Source: Amylostereum areolatum
Taxonomy: Eukaryota; Basidiomycota; Agaricomycetes; Russulales; Stereaceae
Length of the DNA stretch: 64,000 bases
Assembly: GCA_012932865.1 (NCBI GenBank)
Contig: SAXG01000025.1
Span: 587,009 to 651,008, forward strand
Reading direction: 5' to 3'
The notes beneath the pieces are model-generated. The model was not told where the DNA came from and made no database searches. It saw only the letters and a program-made list of their open reading frames with translations. A program made the translations under genes and the position numbers. This document shows positions 11,327-21,924 of this stretch, piece by piece (within the stretch, counting starts at the first letter, position 1; each line of letters starts with the position of its first letter).

Positions 11327-12620
11327 CTACATCTTCTTGTCAGCAAAGAACAGGAAGCCCGAACCATGCGACTTACCATTCTCCTCCCTGTCTGCATAGC
11401 GGTATCGCGCTCGTTCTCTTCCGCGGGTCCATACACCGTAAAAGTCCGCGCGCCGTCCTCGTGTATAGTCAAGATGGACGCCATATTCCCGCAGCGATAG
11501 CAATAGTTCGGCGCGGACCATACTGTGGCGAGCGCCTCGTCGAACATATACTTGTAACCCTCTTGCACAAGCTGGTGTGCCCGCGCGATGAGAGTCAAGG
11601 AGTTTACATGGTTGAACTGGTTAAACAGGGGTAGAATTAGCGACAACGGATGATGGAGAAGTGAAGGCATTACTTCTCGCGTGACAGTCCCTCCGAAGAG
11701 CCAACCAGCGCCGCGCGGGCTCACCGCCCATTTATCCACCTCGTCCGGGTCTGACCACATAAGATCTATGGGAATACGTCCAAGAATATAAGGAGAAGAA
11801 ATGATTTTGGAATATAAGGTTGGAAACGTACCACAGAAAGCCCCTTCGTGTGGAATCTCCTGCGCACGGGAGAGGACGCGAATTTGGTCTAATGTGCGTA
11901 TATCGGGGGACAGGCCACCGTGCACACACAGGACTTGACCATCGATAATCTAAAATCTGTGTTAGGATCGCGGGACGATAACAAACGGAGAGGCGTACGG
12001 CGGCTAGGTTGAGGTAGTCGAAGACATTACAGCACGCCTTCCAAACTGCCGCACTCCCGTACTTTTGCTGACATTCATCTACGCGCGCACCGATAAGCAC
12101 CAATCATCCTTCAGAAGAGGAAGCTCACCATAGAATCCGTAGACCTGCGTGATTTGCCTGCTTTCATGATTCCCTCTCAGCAATGTCACCTTTTCTGGAT
12201 ACCTGTATTCACCCTTTAGCCCCCGCACCCCGACCACCCAAACGAGATTCCTCACCTCGCCTTAAGCGCTAGAAGCAATGAGACAGTTTCCAGACTGTAG
12301 TGGCCCCTGTCCACAAAGTCGCCCTGTCTCCCGATATCTCAGCCCGACGTGCGCCCGGGTTGCGTAGAGAAACACCTACGTGCCATGAAGATGTAGCTTG
12401 TTTCCGGCACGGGCCCGCCTTTTCGCAGGAGCTCTATAAGATCCCAGAACTGTCCATGGATGTCCCCGCATATTGTCACAGGCGCGGAAACGGGCTGGAT
12501 GTTGGACTCTTCCATGAGCAGCGTGCGCACGCGATTGCAGAGGGTTTTCATATCCGGTTCGGAGAGGTGTTCGCAGCGCATGAGTTGAGCTATCCATTGA
12601 TCAGGATCGTATTTGGTCAT
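11327..12620 (-). CDS. PP2A-like Ser/Thr phosphatase catalytic subunit (PPG1/PP6-type)
   Basis: This is a metal-dependent protein serine/threonine phosphatase of the PP2A/PP4/PP6 group. All metal and catalytic motifs are present after splicing: [69 protein letters not shown] and [11 protein letters not shown]. Sequence and the short N-terminus ([19 protein letters not shown]) fit fungal PPG1 or PP6 better than PP2A itself, but I cannot settle which. The start at 12620 is preferred over an in-frame one 48 codons upstream because it matches family length. The first intron (12324-12383) appears to use a GC donor. The last exon gives a C-terminus ending in basic residues and Met, without the usual family tail ending in Tyr-Phe-Leu. 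Confidence 0.85.
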
Positions 12621-13213
12621 GACGACGGAGAGGACGAGTGGTATATGGACGAGTATGGGTGGTTCGTAGGTGGTGGTGGGAGCTCTGCATTGCACTTTGA
12701 AGTCAGTGTGTGGGGGTCTCGTTGTCGAAGGGGATGACGTAATACAAATCACCGGCAGGGACAAGTGTCAAGCATCGACGCCTATCGACGCAAAGGTGAA
12801 GACAAGGTGAAGACATACTTTAGTTACTTGGAGATTCCCTCATAAAATATAGAACAATAGAGGAGTGTAAGGGTATGTACATGCACGTCCTGAGGGGAAG
12901 TGAACCTGACCGGCCTGACCAGTAGACCTATGGCTGTATGTACTTTTGGTGCACCTGCTAGTTCCTTGATGAATCACTGCTGCAGCACTGTTTGCGATGC
13001 GAGCCTGAAGATCATCTGAATTCCATCCGGGTCCCATCTAAGGTCCAAGGAAACGATCCGAAGTTCATCTTGAGAGCTACAAACATGATATATACACAGG
13101 AGCAGAGTCAACATGATAAAAATACAGCATACGACTACACCTTCTGTATTACAGGGTCAACCATCGGCGGTATAGTTTCGCTGCAAGCGGAGTTGCACCG
13201 GTGGTGACATATA
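12621..13213. other. Intergenic between two minus-strand genes
   Basis: It should hold the phosphatase promoter and the terminator of the TFIIIC gene. No gene or clear motif is seen. Confidence 0.5.
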
Positions 13214-16200
13214 TTAGAGATAGATTGTAAGCTGCTTCCTTCGCCAGACCAATGTCCTGTGGTAGACGTTGGACATAGTTTCCTCTATAATAGATATGGA
13301 GATGCTTACGTCGGGATTCAACTTGGTCCTTTCTTCGGCCATTTGAAGCACAAGCTCGTAGTGCTTGACCGCAAGGGAGTGAAGACCTAACAGATGATGA
13401 TATAAGGAAAGTGGGAAGAACAAGGACAGCGGCAGAGACGAACTCAGCTGCTGGAATGCGCGTCCAAAGTTGAACTCAATTTCGTCCTGACAAACTGAGT
13501 CGGGTTTTCGTAGCTCACGATACTTGGTAAGGAAAGCCATGGCCTAGGGGACATTTAGCCTGGGACAAAAAGGTGAGACCGAGCAAGGTACTTGAGTAAT
13601 AAGATGGTGTCGATTGTCCGCCTGGCGCTGCATTGCTCTCCCCATGGATGCGATGGCGAGACATAAACAAATCATAGGGTCTTCGGGACAGTAATCGTAG
13701 GCATGTAGAAGATAGACTATGACAACAAACATTAGCGATAATCCCAACAATAAAGGGCGACAGAGATGCTCACAGATCGCGCTCTGGTAGCTCTTCGCAC
13801 CAAGGGACAACTGTCCGTAGAGGGTTACGAGCACTGGGTTGTTTTTGGTTGGAAGGTTGGGAACCCCTGCGTCCTCCATGGGACCATAATCTCCATCTTC
13901 ATCAGCATCTTCCGGGTCTTTACCCTTTCCCTTGTCCAGCGGAATAGCCCACCGTCTCCCTCCCGCGTTCCACTTCAACTTGTCCTTATTGTTGATTGCA
14001 GTGTCACTCATCTTGATCTCCCTGAAAAGTGCCTTCTGTAGGGTTGAAACAATGAAGGTGTCTGTGGCGCGGAAGCCACTGGCAAGCGATGCCGTCAGGA
14101 GACGCAAGGGTTCGTTGTTGAACTGGTTGCCAATGATGAACTTGCGACATTGCTCCAAGATCATGGGATGCTTTTTCACATGAGCAGCGCATGCTGTGAA
14201 AAGATGAGATGGAACAGAAGAAACAGAAGAGGTGGACGGCCCTACCAATCAAGGCTAGTCGAATGGTATCCTGTTTCTCACCCTTCGATGCTTTGGAGGC
14301 AAGAAGGTGAAGAAGTACTTCTTCCGCCAAGTCATATTGACCTCGCTTGGTCAAGAGGAATGCATACTGACGAAGCTCTGTCAGAATCGGGATCGGTGCC
14401 CACGTCTTGGGTATAACATTACCTGCATGAAAAGCCTCAGCCAGTCATCAAACGAAACACCCCTGAAGACAGTGACTTCTTCAGACTGTCCTGTCTCTTT
14501 CCTGGTGCGTTGAGCCACCCTGTCGTGTTCTATAACACATGTAAATCATCGATGCACAAAGAAAAAGAAACTAGCACACCAAGATTGAGATGAAGACGTG
14601 AAGCCATATCATCCTCGTTCTCTTCTGCAGCCGTCTGGCGCCGAGGTCTCGGGTCGGGGAACGTACGTCTCGTGGGGAACATACCTCGAAATCCAGCCTA
14701 GATCGAATCAGTGATTGTTGCAGCTACCACAAGTATCGCGCACCTTCGAGGTCGTGAATAGATTCCTCGTGACTCTGAACGTCTCCACCAATTTTTCCGC
14801 CTCTAGCATCCATTCTCGCTCGGCTTCTGCTTGACCAACGACGCCGACTGGTTCCATCATGAGCGGCCACAGCTCGCGCACGCGGCGATAGCCTGCCATA
14901 ACTTCTTTCTCGCGCTGCTTTTCCAGCTCCAGCAGCTGAGCCGGGGTAAGCCGGTTTTGCGCCTTGCCCTTACCCTTGGCTTTTGACGTCTCCTCGAAAA
15001 GAGAGGTCGTTGTATGCTCGAGAGACTGAGAGGCTCCCGCTAACTCCCGTGGACGTCGTCTACGGGTATCAATGACTAGAAAAAGTAAGCAGGAGAGCCT
15101 CAGAGAGGGATAAGTTCTCACCTTGATACACCAGCTCCAATGCTTTGCGAGGCTCCCCTAGGACCTCGTAAATTTCAGCCAGGAGCATCTTTGTGTCATT
15201 GGAAGAAGGGTCCGCTGCAACAACTGTAACAGCCTTAGCCTCGAAAAGACGTGTGAAAACCTTCCTCTTACCACTCTCGTATACCTCTGCAGCGTCCTCC
15301 AAATCTCCTAACATATGGCAGCAACGTGCTACTTGGATGAGGACCTCAAGGCTGCTTGTCTGATGTCCATCAGTTTGCGCGTACGGCCGAGACAAAGAAA
15401 GCTCACTCCAGCGTCACGCCCTAGCAGCTCGTATATTGGTTTCGCTTCCGCATATAACTCCCGCTCAAAATAGGCATCGGCGATCTCTGCAAACAAAGGC
15501 GCATAGTCCACCACATCCTGCGATAAAACGATATTTGCATGCATCTAGGGATAGTGGCAAATATCAGATTAGGTGAACAGCACTGAACTATACGGGAAGA
15601 TTACCTGTCCCTCCTCTGTTTCGCGCATGCGGATCCTGGCGACGGCTAGTCGATGTCTTGCGTTCACGTCAAGGGGATACAGCCCCGGCGGCAACTCCCT
15701 CTCCTTCCCAACGGCCTGTGCCCTCCAGTCCTTCTCGTCGAACTCTCGATCGTCCTCACATGCGTCCCAGAATTTCTGTTCCTTCCGACCTTGTAGCCAC
15801 CGGCACCCACTTCGGATAACGTGCACAGCCTTGTCATGTTCGCCCATTGAGTTATAAAGATCCGCGAGCACGAGGAGTTCCATGAGACCAAACCCGCCTC
15901 CTGGGATTTCGGCGCCAGTGTTGGGGTCGAGGCCGTGCCCAAGAGGAAATGAAGAGGCGTAGTGATCAAACGACTTGTGAAAAAGCTCTGCACACAGGGC
16001 GAAGTCAGAGAGTTCGATGAGGATGGGGCGGATCTCTTCTAAAACGGTGAGGTCGTGAGGGATACGTTTTAGAATCCCCAGAAGGGAATTGCGTGCCTTC
16101 ACAGAAAGTCAGTCGTGAGCTAGAATGGGAGTGACGATACGTACGATACGATGCTCTCCGAGCTCTTTAGCCAGAGAGGCGCGGTCCCAAAGCGCGCTCA

Positions 16201-17058
16201 CATTTTCAGGGTTGAGACTGACTACTTTTCCAAAGCAATAGAGTGCTTGTTGGTTGAAGCCCTTTTCTCTGCCAATACATCAACTTCCGCATGCCAAGGA
16301 GAGGTTATATGTGCGCACACCTCGAGTCTCGTGCGAGATGCTCCCATTCTTCGGCGTCGTGATGAAGATGTGCGGCCATGATGCGTAGTTGAAGAGCCTT
16401 CTCTGGCTGTTCGAGGTCGACATAGCAATTGGCGAGAACAGACCAGGCCGAGGCAGCACGGGGCTCGATACGGATAACTTCCTGCATGATCCGCATGCAT
16501 TCTTGCAAGTCATTGTCGACATACGCTTGGTTCCCTTCTCCGACGAGTGCTTTAACTTGTTGAGAAAGTTGAGGTCCCGCTTGTCGCCCTTTCTAGACCG
16601 CGGTTCGTCAATGGATCGGAATAAACGAGAATAATCGCGCACTCTTCCACGCTTGCGACCAACTCCGGAGGCAGCTCGCAGATCATTTCGAAATTCGGCA
16701 TCTTGCTCGTCAAGGTTGAAATCCCATTCCTTGTTCAACAACGATGCAGTGGACGTGGTGTCACCAATGCGTATGTTCTGCACCAAGCGGCTGTTTCATG
16801 GTTGGTTGATTGGTAGGAGTGAGGTATGGAGAAAGGCTTTGACGTACTTGAAGTCCCCTTCAATCTGCCCTTCTACTGTCGATCCTTGAGGGTGTCCACC
16901 TTCGGAGCGTTTTACACCGTCCTGATTGTTCTCGTCGCTGTCATATTCTTCTGCTTTACGGTTATTGAGTTTCGTTAGAAACACGATCCGAGGGTGCACG
17001 CACAACTGGAATAATCGTCCTCAAAATCGGATGAGTATTCTCCCTCTGATGAGGACAT
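13214..17058 (-). CDS. RNA polymerase III factor TFIIIC, TPR subunit (Tfc4/Sfc4-like)
   Basis: This is the TPR-array subunit of TFIIIC, which bridges the promoter-bound complex to TFIIIB for transcription of tRNA and 5S genes. The protein starts with an acidic segment (SSSEGEYSSDFEDDYS), then a basic stretch (GRKRGRVRDYSRLF). The first TPR block follows, with IEPRAASAWSVLANCYVDLEQPEKALQ split over two entries of the spiral. More TPRs follow (LLVLADLYNSMGEHDKAVHVI, LIQVARCCHMLGDLEDAAEVYES, LLAEIYEVLGEPRKALELV). A charged linker with KAKGKGKAQNRLTPAQLLELEK comes next, then C-terminal TPRs (FNFGRAFQQL, LAVKHYELVLQ). About a dozen short introns interrupt it. The start at 17058 opens the acidic region and lies 233 nt from the divergent bL31 gene. 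The family assignment rests on domain order and the GYRRVRELWPLM linker. Confidence 0.8.
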
Positions 17059-17291
17059 GCGTGAGCATTAATGTTGGGGGAAGAGGAACAGGCAGTGCTA
17101 AATGGTCGAAAGCAAAAAACAGGACGCGCCGACGGCGGACGCGGTCAGACGCAAGTCACGTGAATTCATTTGCCGAAAACTTGGTCGGATTGAACGCCGA
17201 CGGAACTGCTCTTCAAGCCAGACAAGCCTCTTCTTGCCAGACGTCAAACCGTTCCTTCCCTCGTCGCGCTTAGCGAGCTCCCTCTGAAACA
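17059..17291. promoter_or_regulatory. Short divergent promoter region
   Basis: Only 233 nt separate the start codon of the TFIIIC subunit (minus) from that of mitochondrial bL31 (plus), so both promoters must lie here and may share elements. I see no TATA box. Confidence 0.5.
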
Positions 17292-17822
17292 ATGCTCGGA
17301 ACGCTCTCAGTCTCGTCACCATCGTCCCTTCTGCTGAGATCATTGGCCGAACGCGCCAGCGCATCCGTCACGGTTTCCACGTCCACTCTCCCTCACTACG
17401 CACAAACTCGGGGCGTATCGTCCTCGCCATACGGACGCAGTCACGTCTGGCGCCATCGCCCGCGCAAGCTTCCCAATGCGGTTGTGCCACAATTCCCTCA
17501 AAAAGTCATCCGCTCCGATGGCTCTAGCTTTATCCACTGGACAACTTCCCCGCGCTCCCTCTTGCGACTTACGCGTGACGTGACCAACGCGCCAGTATGG
17601 AACATCAGTATTCTCACCGGTGAGGGTGCCCAGGAGGAGAGCGCAACAACCGGTCGGTTGGGCAGATTCAACAGAAGGTTTGCGCAGGAGGAAGTGGACT
17701 GGATGGCGGAGGCGGAGGGCCCGGATGGACCTGCACCGGTGAAGGAGAGGGTGAAGGTTGAAGAGGAGAAAGGAACGAAGGCCGAAGGGAATAAAGGTGA
17801 CAAGGGGAAGAAGAAGGCATGA
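17292..17822 (+). CDS. Mitochondrial large-subunit ribosomal protein bL31m
   Basis: An intronless 176-residue protein. The first about 45 residues are Ser/Arg-rich and lack acids, as expected of a mitochondrial targeting peptide. The core KVIRSDGSSFIHWTTSP, followed by LRLTRDVTNAPVWN and GRLGRFNRRF, corresponds to the fungal bL31m (yeast MRPL36) pattern of SDGS, R/L-rich strand, N-N/A-PxWN and G-x-L-x-RFN-R/K-R. The C-terminus is a Lys/Glu-rich tail. It would act in the mitochondrial 54S subunit. The assignment is by recalled motif similarity. A gene for a nuclear-encoded organelle protein sharing a promoter with a TFIIIC subunit has no obvious functional meaning. Confidence 0.7.
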   Translation: MLGTLSVSSPSSLLLRSLAERASASVTVSTSTLPHYAQTRGVSSSPYGRSHVWRHRPRKLPNAVVPQFPQKVIRSDGSSFIHWTTSPRSLLRLTRDVTNAPVWNISILTGEGAQEESATTGRLGRFNRRFAQEEVDWMAEAEGPDGPAPVKERVKVEEEKGTKAEGNKGDKGKKKA

Positions 17823-19754
17823 GCTGTGAGCAGATTCTTTCTACGCAGCCACCCTTACCGGTCCTCATGATTGGTTTCTCTCTAGATCGTGTTTTTTTTC
17901 ATTGGCTTCACCATTCCCATATATCATTGCATAATTATCCTTCTGTCCCATCGACTTGCCTTACCAGGTACCGCCAGTACGCTGCTTCTCATACGCATCA
18001 ACCTTCTCGCCTTGCCGCCTCAAAACACTCAGGATGCGTCACTCTCAACTTAGGCCAACTTGATTCGCCGCGGTAGAATCTCCTTCAGTCCGATACTCGA
18101 GAAATTCGACGCGTTGAAGGACGGTTGGTACTCAGTTTCCTTGATCTCTTTGCCCCCCAGATTCCTTCTCGATCATGAGGAGTATGTCTGTCGACGACTC
18201 GGCGCCTCGAGACAAATGGTTCCCGTAACCCCGTTGGAGCGAATGTTGATTTTGGGCGCTTGAGGCGGCGCGTAGGCGCGGCAGGGTGCGAAGGGGTGCA
18301 TGACGGAAGACTTCCGCTGCCGTATACCCTCTCCCTTGCATTCACCGTCGATGTGCTTGACAACCTTTGACAACCACTCTGGCCATTACTACCTAGCACT
18401 CCTGGACTTTTTTTAGCTCACATTTCATCGCGTCATTCCTTAACGCTCTGCGGCCATCCGCCAGGTATGCAGGGGAATAAGGGACATCAGCTGCAGTCTG
18501 CAGGCTTGAGGCCATACCACAACTCGGGATGCATATATATGTGTACGTCCGCACTAGTTCCACGTCCACCTTTTCTGGATGTAATTTCGGGTCACTCATC
18601 CGATATGTATACGTTACAGTGAGTCTGCGACGGTATCCAACATATGTATTCGGGATATGGTCCAGACCATTTGCTTGTGGTCAACCAACGCAATGCACCT
18701 TCTCCAGGCCTTCCTGAAGTGATGTATACGGCCTCAAACGGCCTTCGCTCCGCTTGCTCCCATCGAACAGGTTTCGAGGTCGACGTCCATCAACGACCCG
18801 TGGGCACTCAATTAACCACTAACGTGAAGTGAAACGGGGTTGGACAGGAATACACTGAAATTACTACAGTTTCCGCTCTCGTTCATCGCACGGTTGTCGT
18901 GTCCCATAAGGCCTAATGCTCAGATATATCCGAGGGTAAGCGTGATGTTTGACCGGACTGTCCACTTCACCGCGTTTCATGTCAAACCTCTGTTGTGTTA
19001 CTCAACTTACCCACTCCAGCTCTTCCACTCCAGTACTACATGCGGCCCCCACAAGACCGGATGGTGCAGGCAAGGTGTTCTCGTTTATTTTTATCTGAGC
19101 GCTCGAGCTTCGGTCACTTCCTGCCCCCGTGCCAAAGGATTCTGAATACCGACACCGGCACGGCGTTTAGTCCGTTCGAAGATCCGCACGATGTGTACAC
19201 GATGCCCTTTCGAGAGCGTAAGTCCAATCCATGAGCTCGGTCCTTTCGGTATATTATTACCCTTGACAATGGTGTACTCTAGCCTCTAGGCCACCAGCAG
19301 TTGCGCAAAGCATCATTGTATGTTACGCTGTGCCCTCAGAGTGCTGCCGGTGGTGTGAGTGACCGTGGCTATGGCGCGTGAACGGAACCAAGTGCGATCC
19401 TGATTCCACACATCACGCGCCAGGGTATCGGACGCTCCGTCAATTGCACCGTGACAGATTCATCAAAATGGGTCGTCAATTTCCCTTCATATGCGTAGTT
19501 TTGACGATGTAGGATACGTATCATGCATCATATGCATTCTCGAGATGAGGACCCTGTTTCTTACTCTTGCCGTACAGATGGCGCTGACCACAGGCTTCCT
19601 CGCCATTCGTGAACTAATTTCGCGGTACTTATGCAGACGCGCACAGCCTGGACGACAGAGTATAAAAACCTCAGCCTGCGACCATCTAATCCTCAGCTCA
19701 GCAACCCCTCTCTCCAGTTCTCAATCGTCCTAACCACTTCCTCGTTTATCAGCC
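17823..19754. other. Long gene-free stretch
   Basis: About 1.9 kb with only short overlapping frames on both strands and no domain. The last 100 nt are the promoter of the secreted protein gene. It may contain an unannotated RNA or a very fragmented gene, but I see nothing to support one. Confidence 0.5.
19661..19668 (+). promoter_or_regulatory. TATA box of the secreted-protein gene
   Basis: A consensus tataaaaa lies 94 nt upstream of the start codon at 19755, followed by a C/T-rich stretch typical of a transcription start and 5' leader in highly expressed fungal genes. Confidence 0.7.
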
Positions 19755-20408
19755 ATGAAATTCTCTGCCCTCCTCGCATTCACCGTCGCCTCCATCGGCC
19801 TGGTCGCTGCCACGCCCCCTGCCATGCCTGCGGTCTCCGCTCGCTCTGGCGACGGCCTCGTCGCCCTCAACAAGCGATCAGGATGTGGCTCGACGGGCCC
19901 TCTCGGTACAGGCCACTTCGAATGGTTCATCGATGTCTCGTGCACCCCGGGAGCGGGAATGTAGGTTATTGCATACTTTCATTTTGGCCCTCTGTTTCGA
20001 ACCGTGTTTCCCTTCACAGGACGTGCCAGGCCACAGATGCTAGTGGCTGCGAACCGGGTAAAGCCAGCAAGATCGGATCCATGGAGGTCGATGTGTGTCA
20101 CATTCCTCAGGTCTTTGTTGTGGAATAAATATCGACTAATCTCGGCCTGTTGGTGAACAGGACCCGAATGACACCCAACAGTTTGCGAAGCAGAAGAACA
20201 CGAACACTGTCGGCTTCACCTGCCCCCCTGGGGGCCAGGTTCGTTGCCAAGCAAACTTCAACGACAACGATGACGGCCCGAACTACAGTCTCCGTGGCAA
20301 GTTTCTGTTCTTCTCTGTACCTCAAACGGGCTCATGAACTTATGTTCTTTCCTCAGTTTTCTGAACGACTGCTGGACATCAGATGATATCGGTACATACC
20401 AGAGTTGA
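19755..20408 (+). CDS. Small secreted cysteine-rich protein with Kex2-type site
   Basis: I do not recognise the family. Exon 1 starts MKFSALLAFTVASIGLVAA, a clear signal peptide. A propeptide-like segment ends in the dibasic pair of VALNKRSGCG, a likely Kex2 cleavage site. The mature part holds about eight cysteines (SGCGS, VSCTPG, MTCQA, SGCEPG, FTCPPG, VRCQA, NDCWTS). Four exons are read: the second joins to make the MTCQA codon, the third starts DPNDTQQ, and the fourth comes after an intron with donor gtttct to give NFLNDCW and a stop at 20408. A protein of about 150 residues with even cysteines and no other domain fits a fungal small secreted protein, possibly effector-like or surface-active. 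The last intron is the least certain. Confidence 0.7.
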
Positions 20409-20817
20409 GTGACAGAGTCAATCATGTTCGAAGGATGAACGATGTTATAATTCTGGAGAGTTCGATATCTGATTGTTACCGTTCCCTGCGCTTCACCGTT
20501 GATATGCCTCGTATGTTTCATCGTTGGGTGTGGACGTTATGATTGTAGTAATTGTAACCGCTGCCACCTATTATCAGATTTGCGTGAAACGACCGAAGGT
20601 GTTGGACTCCTCGGGTCGACGGACTCGAATCACTTACATAGTATGTACGGGCAGGTGTGCCACACTTGAAAGAATCAAACTGAAAACTCCGCCGCCGCGT
20701 CATCACGTGATTTCCTGATTAAACGGTTCGAATTCCGGGAGCATTGTTCAGTGCTCTAACGTTAACCACTACCACGTCGATCCCTCCTCCACCCGTGCAT
20801 AGAAGCGACGGTGCGCC
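20409..20817. other. Intergenic, no gene seen
   Basis: No gene is seen between the secreted-protein gene and the Nudix gene. A run ggttcgaattccggga near 20725 mimics a tRNA T-arm but has no matching acceptor or anticodon arm. Confidence 0.5.
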
Positions 20818-21372
20818 ATGGCATTACCCAAAGTCCCCACATCGCAATACACCGCTGACGAGTTTCTTATCTGCGGCGGCTCGATCCTCTTCCGCAACCT
20901 TCCTCCCTCTTCCCCTCTCGAGATCTGCCTCCTTTTTCATTCGACGCGTCAAGAATGGATTCTTCCCAAGGGTAGAAAAGATCAGGACGAAAGCATCTCC
21001 AATGCAGCCATACGAGAGACCTACGAGGAGACCGGATACCCGTGCAAGCTGCTACCCGTGAAGATGGAGACGCGCGCCCCCTCGGTGGGATCACAAACGA
21101 AGGATGCAGTGGTGCTGGTCGAGGAGTGCTGCGAGCCATTCATGATGACGCTACGCCAAGTCAATGAACGCAATGTGAAGCTCATATGGTGGTATATCAC
21201 GGTCGTCGATGGCGAGCGCGTGGATGGCACCCAGACCGCGGTGGAGAACTACGTGCCACGGTTCATGCCTGTAGACGAGGCGCTTCAAAGTGCGGAATTT
21301 CAGAGCGATCGGGACGTCATCGAGCGTGCGATAAAGCTTGTCGTGGACACTTATAGCCCTCGGACCGCGTAG
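20818..21372 (+). CDS. Nudix hydrolase (diphosphoinositol-polyphosphate type)
   Basis: An intronless 184-residue protein. The Nudix box G-x5-E-x7-RE-U-x-EE-x-G-U is complete at about residues 52-74: GRKDQDE, then SISNAAI, then RETYEETGY, with the metal-binding glutamates present. The fold starts at FLICGGSILFRN, and the sequence EWILPKGR before the box is typical of the DIPP/Aps1 branch, which cleaves diphosphoinositol polyphosphates and dinucleoside polyphosphates. The substrate is an inference from that resemblance. A tail of about 80 residues follows the box with a WWYITVV strand. The start methionine lies right after a purine-rich leader (gcgccatg). Confidence 0.8.
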   Translation: MALPKVPTSQYTADEFLICGGSILFRNLPPSSPLEICLLFHSTRQEWILPKGRKDQDESISNAAIRETYEETGYPCKLLPVKMETRAPSVGSQTKDAVVLVEECCEPFMMTLRQVNERNVKLIWWYITVVDGERVDGTQTAVENYVPRFMPVDEALQSAEFQSDRDVIERAIKLVVDTYSPRTA

Positions 21373-21924
21373 AGGATCCTTCTTGCATACAGTGCGTTTT
21401 CTCCGTGATCTATTTTGGTTTGTATCGCTACTTGTACTATATTCAGGATTCCATGTAATTAGATTTCTAATACAAGAGGTTTCCGGGTCGTGATCTGGTT
21501 CTCGCGCAGTTTGTCAATGTTTGAAGCGTTTGTCGGGAAGATCCCCGGAAAGCAAGCCACACAGCTTTGCCGCAAGTTTTGTTACTTCCTGTGACGTCCC
21601 AACCGCCCCCTTCCCATGACCTTTATCCAGCGATCGTCCTCGTTTCCTGGTTCACGTGTGTTGTGACATATTAACCCTTAATACAGCTGTGAGTCTCCCT
21701 GCCGTTCACATTGACCTAGCGGCTACTCACAGTGGTCTAATAAAGGAAAGGGCATAAGAAGAGACCTCCGATTATCATGCGTACGGCATCTATAACAGGG
21801 TCATGCACAACCGCTCGACTCATTTCGCGGCAGATCCTCTGGACTCCCTCGGTCGAAAGAAGCTTGCCAAGGACAGATATAAGTCAGGTTTATGTCGGCA
21901 GCAAATTCCATCCCAACCCCAATC
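21373..21924. other. Intergenic with the AA9 promoter
   Basis: No gene is seen. A tataag element at 21878-21883, 42 nt before the AA9 start, is a plausible TATA box. Confidence 0.5.
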
